From contig VZRN01000631.1 of the NCBI GenBank assembly GCA_013397935.1, positions 2,814,374 to 2,878,373 of the forward strand: 64,000 nucleotides of DNA, written 5' to 3'. Under the pieces are notes generated by a model. That model saw nothing but the letters and a program-made list of their open reading frames with translations. It searched no databases and was not told the origin of the DNA. The position numbers and the translations under genes were made by a program. This DNA comes from Dasyornis broadbenti (taxonomy: Eukaryota; Chordata; Aves; Passeriformes; Dasyornithidae). This document shows, piece after piece, positions 13,401 through 25,400 of the stretch. How positions within the stretch are numbered: the first letter of the stretch is position 1; every line of letters begins with the position of its first letter.

Positions 13401-16400
13401 CTTTGAAGCAGAACTCCTAGGGGATCCCTAACTTCATTTTGTACACATAGGGATTTGTACCTTGCCTCAAGTAGCATCTGTTGACGGATGGTTTCTACCC
13501 TTTTAACCGAGCATTCAACATGGATTGATTGTATTTCCTTAGCCAGGATTTGCAGGCACAGGCTTCAAACTACTTCAAATATGCATTATTACCATGAAAA
13601 TGGGGAAAAGCCACGTGGCTTTTGAATGCCTTCATGGGCATAGGTCTTTAGGACCTGTCTTGTGTGCATAGATATTTTGATTTATGGAACATGGAAATGC
13701 TTAATTCTTTAATTTTTTTTTTTTTTACACAGCATGTGCAATGAATTCTCTCAGATATTTCAACTGTGTCAGTTTGTGATGGTAAGTTGTATTTCTTAAA
13801 TGATGTTTTCGAAATTCCCCCTTTGTGCCTAACAGTGTCACAATGTCATAAACTCTAATGGTTGTTTACAGGAAAACTCCCAAAACGCTCCCTTAGTCCA
13901 TGCAACCTTGGAAACTTTGCTACGATTTCTGAACTGGATTCCTCTGGGATATATATTTGAGACCAAGTTAATCAGCACACTAATATACAAGGTACTCTTG
14001 CAAAAACATTACAGCTCTTTAAATTTAAATACAAGTCGCAGAAAAGCTGTGCAACACTTCTGTAATACTCTGTATTTTTTTCTTCTCTCAATAGTTCTTA
14101 AATGTTCCCATGTTTCGAAATGTCTCTTTGAAGTGCCTCACAGAGATTGCAGGTGTCAGTGTAAGCCAGTATGAAGAACAGTTTGTAACACTTTTTACAC
14201 TGACCATGATGCAGTTAAAACAGGTAAATGTTTTTTGGAAACCTCTCTTTGACTTTCATGTCACAATACCAATTTCTGTAGAACCTAGTCGAGTTTACAA
14301 GTTAATATTCATTATAGAGCTCTTGATAGGAAAAGTATTGTTCTTTGGTGGTATTTTTGGCTTGCTCAGAAGATGCCAAGTATATTTTTCTGACTTTACT
14401 GCAGCTGTATTTCTGCTGCATTGATTTTATTAATTCAAGAGAGGTTTTGAGTACTTGGGCTGTCTGATGGGGGAAATGTGTACTATGTGTCTCAAGACCT
14501 AAACTGACCTAACTTCTGCAAGATGCTCTTTAATTTTTGGAACAGGTAGAAACATTTCTCGTATAAAGCCATACATCAAAGTTATATAATTTGATGGTTC
14601 CCCTCTGAGTAGTTCAGATTCAATACATGAGCCTTTTCCTCATTGTGTTTGTACTACAAGCGGGCAGTTGAAGGGGTTTTTTGGCGGTCTTTTCCTCTCT
14701 TTGCAGTGTTGGTCCATCTTGGAGGTTCTTTATTAAAAACAAAAGAGTGAGATATTTGTTAACACTCAGTAGTTGTTCTGTATAAAAAGTGAAATTCTTG
14801 ATTATGTCTGTATTCTTTGTATTAGATGCTTCCTTTAAATACCAATATCCGGCTTGCGTACTCGAATGGAAAAGATGATGAACAGAACTTCATTCAGAAT
14901 CTCAGTTTGTTCCTCTGCACGTTCCTTAAGGAGCATGGTTTACTTATAGAAAAAAGATTAAATCTGAGGGAAACACTAATGGAGGTAAGTTTCTTGGTTT
15001 ATCTGGTTTAAAAATGTAGCAGGTATGTTCTCATGCTCAAAGGATGTGAAATTAATGTAATTTCTAGATCATTGTACTTAAAGTGGGTAAGAGAAAAAAC
15101 CAATCACAAATACAAAATCCCTTCAAAATGTTTGTTTTCTAGTATGCTTCAATGGCATTCCGTTTTCAGTGATCCTATACCAATACACTGTCTGAAGACT
15201 TCACTCTGTCTCTGTCTTCTTACTTGTTCCTCCATGGAAGTGACAAATTGTGCTCCAAAGTAAATGAATAAATTCTTTTTCCATGGGTCTTCACATAGCC
15301 AATTTTCTGTTTCACTCTCATATGAAGACGGTGTGTTGCTGTGAGGTCATCACTCTGTGTTTTCACTGAGCGCCCAGAGCTGCTCTCTAGGGTCCAGTAC
15401 ATGCTGTAGGGCAGTTCTTCCTTCCTTATGTGCTTCTTAACCTAGTTTGCCATTTCCCAAAGTTTAACTGAAAATCTTCAAATAATCCTCAAGGATGAGA
15501 CTGTTTCTATGTAATAAAGACTGTGTGTGCCAGGGGCAGAGCCCTACCAAGTGACTGTGACAGTGAAACCACTGGGATTGTGGCAATTATTGGAGATTGA
15601 GATAAGAATGCAGAGTTGGAAAGGCTTAGACGCTCACGGTACTGCTTCATGCTGTAGTGGGGGTAGATCACAAAATCAGTTTTCAGTTGTGGCGTTCTAA
15701 TTGTGAATAACAATTTTGCTGAGGTTGAGCTGTTCTGTGGTGAATTTATTGCCACTGTTGCACTGCATGTGGATGAAAGTGGCTCTATGTGCCCTTGGAG
15801 CAGCACTTCCCGTGCCCAGAATCAAGCCCTGGGCAGGTTTGGAGGCTGTAGTCTGAGGAACTGCCCTGAGACAAGGGGAGAAAAACACCACTCCAGTTTA
15901 AACCTGGAGACCAGGCTCCGTGGAAATGGGGAAATACATCTTGCAGGTGGATTAGCTATAATCCAACGTGTCCATCTGAATTCCAGTCTGTGTTTCAGCC
16001 AATGTTCTTAATACGTTTCTTCTGGAAAAGAAGAAACCTCTACCAAAAAAACAAAATGTATTAATAGAATTGGCTGCAAATATCAAATTGTAGCTCATTT
16101 AGAAGAAGGACTCAGAGGAGTATCACTTTTTTATTTTAAATAGAGGAGCTGTTAATAGTTCGAGAGAATTCCTGAATTTGCAAGTAAGCTTTCAAAATAA
16201 CTAGGAATCAGGGAGCACAGCTCAAGGCTCAAGTTTCTGCTTATGCTGAGGCTGTATTAGGAAGGCCTGTGTAGATGAATGAAGCTATTGCATGTCCTTT
16301 GCAATTCTGTGTAATTTGGAGTGCACTTTTTAGGTATTTACCTCTTCTCTCGCCCACCATAGCTATGTTAAATTTTTCTTTAGAACAGACATTTACAAAA

Positions 16401-19400
16401 CTGGATTCTGAAGACTTTGTCTTGTATAGAATGATGAAATATTTAACAAAGTTCTCAGGATTGCCTAAAATGGTTGCAAATTCAACTTCTGTAAGCTCTG
16501 GTTTAATGGAACCTAGGTACAGGTTTTGTTTAAAAAGCTCTGTGTCAAATTCCTGCACTTTGGTTGTAGCAGATCTCCTGAAATTGTTCCGTAGATTCAT
16601 TGTATCTCTGTAGACTAGCAGAGGAATCTACGTAAGTTATTTTAAGTAAAATTAATGTGAAGATTAATGTGTGGCTGTTCTGAATCCCTCTTTTGACACT
16701 GTAGGTGGAGATGCTGAATCAGGTCTTTACCTTTTAAAATGCTCTAAGTTGTTGTAGTATCTAAGCCATGAAAATATCTTCAGATTTTATCATTTCGTTC
16801 TGTTTGTTCACTAATGGGCAATTGCTTTGATATCTTTCACCAGGGACTGCATAATAAGCTTAGGCAAAAAAAATTTGTCTGCGTAGTTTTAATTTCTCTG
16901 GTTGGTATCTGAGCTCATCAGAATTGCATCAGTGGCTTTCCCTGCTCAGCCTGCTCTGGCTGTTCTGTCAGGAAAGTTGAAAATGTTCTGGTAGATGGCT
17001 TCTGTGGAAAGCAAAGGAGCAGTATTCCAGGGTCAGAGGATCCAGAACAAAGTAGCAGTAACAGTCTTGAGAATAGCAATCACTGACACCAGCTGGTGAG
17101 GGTTTTTGAGGTTCTGAAAATGCCTTGCAGAAGCTCCAGAGGCTGCAAGTTTGATAATTTACAAACAGGCTGGTTTGGTGATGGCATTTTTAAAGATGTC
17201 TTTAGGCTATTTCAGATTTAAGAATGCAAACACGCTTTGAAAGTAACAATAATTGACAGGAGTCGTTGGTTTTGAGTTGCTCTGCAAGTCACAACTCTGA
17301 CTTGTAAGTAATGTCATTGCAATGTTAATGCCTCTTGTTCTAAACTCTTAGATTAATTTGGCATTTTGTCAGGATTTAGATAACTGAACTTGAAGCAATG
17401 TGGTTTGATCTGGAGATACATTCAGTAATTGGATGTTTAAACCCCTCTTTTCCAGGCTCTTCATTACATGTTGTTGGTGTCAGAAGTTGAAGAAACTGAA
17501 ATTTTCAAGATTTGTCTGGAGTATTGGAACCATTTAGCTGCTGAGCTCTACAGGGAAAGTCCATTCTCAACGTCTGCTTCTCCACTGCTTTCAGGAAGTC
17601 AACACTTTGATGTTCCTCCAAGGAGACAGCTTTATTTGCCTGTTTTGTCCAAGGTAATCCATGCTTAAGTGAAGGCACTGTAAAGATTTAGATACTGTTT
17701 GTCAATTAGAGATTTTGCTTCATGTAAGGAGTGACATAAGAAAACTGATCTTTCTTTGAATAATTGATAGTTGATTCAACTTTAGTTATATAATCAGTAT
17801 GAAAATATTTTTAATATGATACCAGTATATAATAAGAGTATTAATGTGATGTTTCAGCTTTTTTAAGATACTTAATTTAAAAATAAATCTGCATTAAACA
17901 GTTTCTTTAAACAAAGGCTGGAGTGTTAGAGTTGGAGGAAAACCGGTGTGTTTGGGAAAAGTGGTCTTTAAAAGACCTCTAATATGACATAAGCATTTTG
18001 AACCTCTGGAAAGTATAAATACCATATAGGTTGGGGTTTTTCAAGTACTCAGCTTGTTCATTGGAGGGAGAGAAGTCACCGAGCTCTGTCCTTAATGGCT
18101 TGTTAGTGACATTTCTCTATAGCTGGATATAACCTTTCTGTGGTTGAGGCTGCCTGAGCAGAGTGCTCTGGAGACACTTGTTGAGCTGGGAGTGTGTTGG
18201 TGTTGGAGTTTGATGCAGTTTGAACTTCCCCCAGGTCCGATTGCTCATGGTCAGCCGCATGGCCAAGCCTGAAGAAGTCCTGGTTGTGGAAAATGATCAA
18301 GGGGAGGTAGTACGGGAATTCATGAAGGATACGGATTCCATAAACTTGTATAAAAATATGAGAGAAACGCTGGGTAAGTGAACTGGCTGCAGTTTGTGTG
18401 CAGCTGCATCAGTGTCCTAAGTGTGTTATCTTAGGATCTGAATTGTTGTGTGGCTAAGATGGTTATCAGCAAGGAGTACTACACAGACTGGAAAGGGAGG
18501 AGGCAGTGGCTGCTCTGAAGTTTTCTGTTTGAAGCATGTAGTGTTTTATAACCTAGTGTAGCAGTAATACACTACTTAATTTTTGTCCTTAGGTATTGCA
18601 GTGATAATAAGTGTTTTGAGGCAGGAAAAAATTATCAAGAGTCCTGATTGCAACTTGAGGGAGAACAGGGAGTAGAGTTGTCAAATATTTAGGACATTAA
18701 ACCTTCAATATTAAATTTATTTTATCAAATGCAAATGGGAACACACTGAGTATTTAGCAACAGGTTTATGCACTAGGAATGTGTGTGTGGGAAAGCTGTG
18801 AGATGTAAAGTGTATGTGGGTATTTTTATTCTCACCTTTCTACTTGGGATGTAGTTATAGCCAGTCTTAAATTAATTGTTGTGTAATACATTTTCATGTG
18901 GAATGATAAAAACATTTTTGTTTTATGAAACAATTACTGTATGTCCTGAGCCTAAGTTGTATTGCCAGATACAAGATTATTTATGTGAAAATGCAGGTTA
19001 GGTTTATATTGCTTATGTTGTATAACCTAAAAGATTCTCTTGGGGAAAAAGAAGGGGGTGAATGTGGTAGAAGCTGTATTCTGTGGTACAGTAAAAATCT
19101 ATTTCTGAACCTGGCCTTAAATTGCTCTTGACTTGCTGGGATTTAGAGTTTTATATTGGAGACACTAATCCTATTACGGGCTGATGCAAGTGACTGAGTT
19201 GTGATACCTCTTCCACCTAGACCTGTTCCAGGAGCACCAGCTCCGCTTTAATTGTGGCTTTTTGCAACCAGCAAATGTGGTGACACTACAATACAGAGCT
19301 GAAGAAAATGCGTGGGCCTACACACTGTATAATGTCCCCCCACAGGCAGCCAATCCCATATTCCCTATAGACCGTCAATGCAGATGCCTTTTGATTTTGC

Positions 19401-22400
19401 CTTGGCATCATGAGGGACATGCATTGATTAAGCCCTTGCACATCACCTTCATGGGATGTTTTGCTGAGATCTCTTAGAGTAAACATAGATTCCAATAAAA
19501 TTTATTATCCATCTTTAAAACAGTTTTAACAAATTTCTGCCTCATTTATTACCTCATGCTGTCATGACTTTAGGTGAGAACCATTACATTTTTACCTGAC
19601 AGCTTCAGTGGGTTTTATGTAACTGCTTGTGAAATTGAGATCCAGCTTGCTGCTTCAAAATGTTCCACGTTGATGTCTTTCAGTTTATCTCACACATCTG
19701 GATTATGCAGACACGGAACGAATTATGACTGAAAAGCTTCACAATCAAGTGAATGGAACTGAGTGGTCGTGGAAAAATCTGAACACCCTGTGCTGGGCTA
19801 TCGGCTCCATCAGTGGCGCCATGCACGAAGAAGATGAAAAGAGATTCCTGGTTACAGTAATTAAGGTATAGTGGGGCAGAACTAACAGCTTGGTCACACT
19901 TTAGTTCATGCTGAAGAAACCAAGCTTGCAGAAATACTGCTCTGTGATCTTAGAAAGCTGCCTTGGATGCAGGAGGATAATAAATTAATGGGAAATCTTA
20001 TATCCTGAATTTAGGGGTGATAAATGATTTAGCTATGAAAAATGCATTGATCCAAGTAGCCTTTTCATCAGATAAGATTTAGTTCATGATGAAATGTATT
20101 CTTTAGGGATGCAAAAGAGATGGAAAGGGATTGCTTATAAAAACAGCTAAGTGGCAAAGCAACTCATGATTGTAACTAGCCTAGCACCTTGCTCTTTTGC
20201 TGTACCTGTATATTCATTGGCCAAACTCAACGTTTGGTTAATATGTGGATAATATTTTTACAAGAGTAATGGACTTTAACAAGCCATACAAAGATTCTTA
20301 CAGAATATTTAAGTCATACAGAAGGTGCAGTTTAATTTCTTCTGTTTGGTGTGGAGTCTGTATTGTTATCTATCAGCCACTCAGCCAGTATTACAGCTGT
20401 GAGGCTTGTTGAACTCCCCCTGCAGGAATCCTTGGTTATATTTAAAATGGAGATGTCTTAGTTTAAAATATAGTGATCAGGGTTTGGATGAAACTTAAAT
20501 GATTATATCACCCCAGTCTTAACCCAATTATTTGGGATTTTATTTCTTTATTTAGATTTTGAACTTGATTATGGCAACCATCTTTAATACAGCTTCTTAT
20601 AGGATGTTACGCGTGTAATGCTTTTAATGGAACTGGACAAACTTGGAGAGGAAACTGAGAATCTTTTGTGTTGTAGGATCTCCTGGGACTCTGTGAACAA
20701 AAGCGAGGAAAGGACAATAAAGCCATTATTGCATCAAATATAATGTATATAGTAGGTCAATATCCACGGTTTTTGAGAGCTCACTGGAAATTTTTGAAGA
20801 CAGTAGTCAACAAGCTATTTGAATTTATGCATGGTAATTATCTGCTTTTTTAAATTTGCTGTTTTAATTATTAAAATAAAGATCCCTATACATGGACATG
20901 TGAGGGGGAAAAATACAAAGCAGTAACTGCCTTGATTTCGTTTAGAAACCCACGATGGTGTCCAGGACATGGCTTGTGATACCTTCATCAAAATAGCACA
21001 GAAATGCCGCCGACACTTTGTCCAGGTTCAGGTGGGAGAGGTCATGCCATTTATTGATGAAATCCTGAACAATATTAATACAATCATCTGTGACCTACAG
21101 CCACAACAGGTAGGTTTGGTTTGGGGTTGTGGATAATTCCTAAAGACAAATGCAAAGTTACTTCATATTGAAATGTAGGGTTTTTTTGCAAGGGTTGAAT
21201 TACATTCCATAGTTTTTGTTAGGGACAGTGTCAGGGTATAAATACCACAATCAGGTTGCTTTGCTGAGATATCAGTTGAAATGCTTGGCAGCAGAATTAA
21301 AGTGTGTTTAGTTGGAATTTTGATTTCTGGAATGTTTTAACAAAGAAAAAAGATGCTGAATTTAACTTTGTGTTTCTGCTTCGTGAAAAGTCCATATCCT
21401 ACTTTAACAGTATATACCTACAGCTCTTGTAGTTGTGAAGCAGGGGGTGAGGAACAATCCAAAAAGGGAAAATCCAAAATCCACTCCTTTCCAAAAAAGG
21501 AAAGGGAAATCTGTCTGGGAAGGGCATGGCTCATGCAATGAGAGCAGTGTGCACCTGCAGTAATGTACTGAAACTTCAGACAGAGTCGATCTGGGACTTG
21601 GAAAAAGATAATTTTCAGGATTGAGGGGAGCCAGTCCACGGTTGAAAATGTCTGGTAAAAATGACTTTTTTTCTTCATCCTATTTAACCTCCGTGTTTGT
21701 GGTGTTGCTGTTCCCATCAGGTGCACACATTTTATGAAGCAGTTGGATACATGATTGGGGCACAGACAGACCAGACTGTGCAGGAGCATCTGATAGAAAA
21801 GTACATGTTGCTGCCCAATCAGGTGTGGGACAGCATCATTCAGCAGGCAACCAAGGTGAGCTGTGCATTTTAATGTGTTCTGTGTTCAGGTAAAAAACCT
21901 GCTAAATGTTTGCCTTGCCCTGGGTTTATTTTTCCTTTTACGTGCTCAGAGCTGGGCTGGACTTCATTACCTGATGGCTAAGACAGAGATTGACATGACA
22001 ATAAAGGTGTTGTTTTGAGAGAGGAGACTTAAATGACACAACAAATATTCGTTAAATCTGGTTTAAACTACAATCTTCTGTTGCTGTACAGAATTTATTT
22101 CAGTAGTTTTTTCTAAGGCCTCTCTTGGCTTTTGGATGACAGACAAGTTAAAAAATACTGTTTTAAAAAATATTGCACAGAAAAATACTGTTCACTTTTC
22201 CTTTTTTCTCCCACCATTCTCTTAAAGTACATATTTTGTTACTTTTATCCTCTTTCTTTCAGTCTTCTGAAAATACTTTTATTTCCACACATTAAAGAAC
22301 AACAGTCTTGCACTGCACAAGAGACAATCCATTTGCAGTTAATCTAATTAAGGGCCTGAAACTTAAGCAAGCTTGAGTTACTTTTCCTACCTTGACTTGT

Positions 22401-25400
22401 CTCAAGAACATACTGCATTTCTTTTGGACCCCTTCTGTCTGTTTTCAGCTTTTAATCTCCTTAGTTTTTCTTCTTTCTCTAACTAGAGAAATGCTTATTC
22501 CACCGCAATAAACTGCAGAAGAACAGAATGAAATGAAGTTTTATTCTGACTCTGTTGGAGGTAGTGGCAAATGCCATGAAATAAACAGCAGGATCTCTTT
22601 ATAAAGTCCATAAATTTGAGTGATATGTTCTTTAAGACAGTGTATAAAATAAATCATTTAAACTTAGGCTTTTATCTTGAAAGCCAAAGGGTGGTTGTAT
22701 TCACTCACCAAGATGAACTCTTAATTTTTTTTCACAGAATGTTGATATTTTAAAGGATCCTGAAACAGTTAAGCAGCTTGGTAGCATTCTGAAAACCAAT
22801 GTAAGAGCATGTAAAGCAGTTGGCCACCCCTTTGTGATTCAGCTTGGAAGAATTTATTTAGATATGCTGAATGTGTACAAGTGCCTAAGTGAAAATATTT
22901 CTGCAGCTATTCAGGCTAATGGTAAGAAATTCCATGTTCTTCCTGAAAATGGGGGTCAGCAGTGTCTGTCATTAGGTTTCAGAGCACATCCCAATTAGGT
23001 TAATTTTACTGTTTGGGAAAGTGGAGGAGGACTGAAAGTGCTCACTTAAATCTTTTTTTGTCAACAGTTGTTATATTCAAATAAAGAGCTCCCAGCTTTA
23101 GAGGGAGGAAGAAGCATCTATAAATGAGCAAGTTTAGGAGAATGCAGAACACCAGGGATGCCTGCTTAGAATTAACAGGCCTCTTGCTGAGATGAAGTTG
23201 TAGCCTGTGTTCTTTTTGCTTACTCTGGTTTTGAGTATTAAAGGACTCTCTGTAAATAGGATCTCATTCATTCATTCCTTCAGAAGATGCCAGCAGGGTT
23301 TTGGGATGAGACTGTGCAAGCGAAGATGCCTGAAAGTCATGGTAAACCAGGCTTGCAATCACAGAAGGAATTCTCAATTACCTTCCCTATTTTTACCAGA
23401 TAACTTAGGGCCTGTGGCATCTCAGTAGAATGTGCTTCTGTAGTAGTTCATTACAAGATGAAATGAGTCACTTGTTGAATTCTGTGCTGTGCCCAGGTTT
23501 CTGGCCAGTGCACAAGATGTACTTGGAGATTGGAATGTTAAATGCAGCTTGGTTACTGAGCAGCTGGTTACCTTAAAGGAGCTTTTTGGAATTCAGAATA
23601 AAAGTAGCTGAGAAATCAATAACTTTTCATTCAGCTGATCGAATGGCCAGATTTTATGATTACCAGACACGGTGAAGTTGAGGAAGCAGTTGCTGGGGCT
23701 ATAGGCCTGGTGAACTCCTTGAACAGCAACTGCTGTGATTGCAGTTGCCTCAGAGAATGCTTTTACAACTGACAAAGATTAAAGACAAAGGAAGACTTTA
23801 ATAGTCTTTATAATTAAGATATAAAAACCAAGCATTCTCTGTTTTGTTAATATCAAGTCAATTTAGTGGGGGTGGTTTGTTTTTTTTTTTTGTTCGGGTT
23901 TTGGGGTTTTTTTGTTGTTGTTGTTGTTTGGGGGTTTTTTTTTGGTTTTTTTTTTTTTTCTTTTGACACCTCACAATTAACTGAAGCTTTCAAATTTTCC
24001 AGGTGAAATGGTAACAAAGCAGCCTTTGATTAGAAGTATGAGGACTGTAAAAAGGGAAACTTTAAAATTAATTTCTGGCTGGGTGAGCAGGTCCAATGAT
24101 CCGCAGATGGTAAGTGGATGCATTTTATACAAGTAACTCCTAAAACAGAATTGGGAAGAACTTTGGATTGTGTTCAGTTGTTGGGCACAGAAACTTGGTT
24201 CAGGAGGTGTGTAAAATATAGTGGAGAAAGTTTGATCATAAGAGGTAAGCCTGAGCAATGTTTGAGATGCTTCAGTTTTAGCCGAGAGCAATCTCAGAGG
24301 GAGTCAAGGAGATTTAAGATGGAGACAGAGGATGAGAACCTACTTCAGCTTCCTTAGGAAGAGTGTCACTTGTAATTGAAGGAAGAACTTGGCCGCGAAC
24401 TGTGCTGGAGACTTTGTTCAGTAGCTGCACTGCTATAACCAGACTTACTCTTCCAACCAGGTAGCTGAAAACTTTGTTCCTCCGTTGTTGGATGCAGTTC
24501 TCATCGACTACCAGCGGAATGTCCCGGCCGCTCGGGAGCCCGAGGTGCTCAGTACCATGGCTATCATTGTCAACAAGCTGGGGGGACACATCACTGCTGA
24601 AATACCTCAGATCTTCGATGCTGTTTTTGAGTGCACATTAAACATGATCAACAAGGTATTTATATTTAAAATCTGGGGTAAGATACCTCCCTCTAAATAT
24701 CATTGCAACATGTGGTATCTTGTGATTCATCTGGGCTTTTTCCGGTTACAAAGCGCGTTTGTGGCACTTGACAAAATTTCTGCTCAAACGAGTGCACTTG
24801 TTTTCTAGTGGTGCTGTCTAATTGGCTATCTTAAATTGCTTTAAATTTCTCTGGTTAGCTCTTGATTTAAGCCATTAGTAATTTTTCTGGGGCCTTGGAG
24901 TGCTGCACTTCCGGAAGCAGAAGTATACTTCAGTCAAATGTCAGTGTAGGACTAAGTGCTAAAATTGATAAATATTTAAAATGTATGAACAGCAGTAGTG
25001 ATCAGTCATGTTGAATATTTCCTCTCCAAGGCAGTTCTCATGCTACAGTGTGCAGTATGTACTGATTGCCCTGCTTAATGGAAGATGCTATCATGGAACT
25101 TAAGAAGACTTGGCTTTTTTCCCTTTTCCTTGTAGGACTTTGAAGAATATCCTGAACATAGAACAAACTTCTTCTTGCTACTCCAAGCTGTAAATTCTCA
25201 CTGCTTCCCAGCCTTCCTGGCCATTCCACCTGCACAGTTCAAACTTGTCCTGGATTCTATTATTTGGGCTTTCAAACACACAATGAGAAACGTTGCAGAT
25301 ACAGGTAAATGGAAGTGTTCAATACAGATCAGAGATTTTCTGGTAGAATCCTGTTCTTTTTTGTCTTTTTCTTTAATCAAATTTAGCAGCTTGTTCACCT

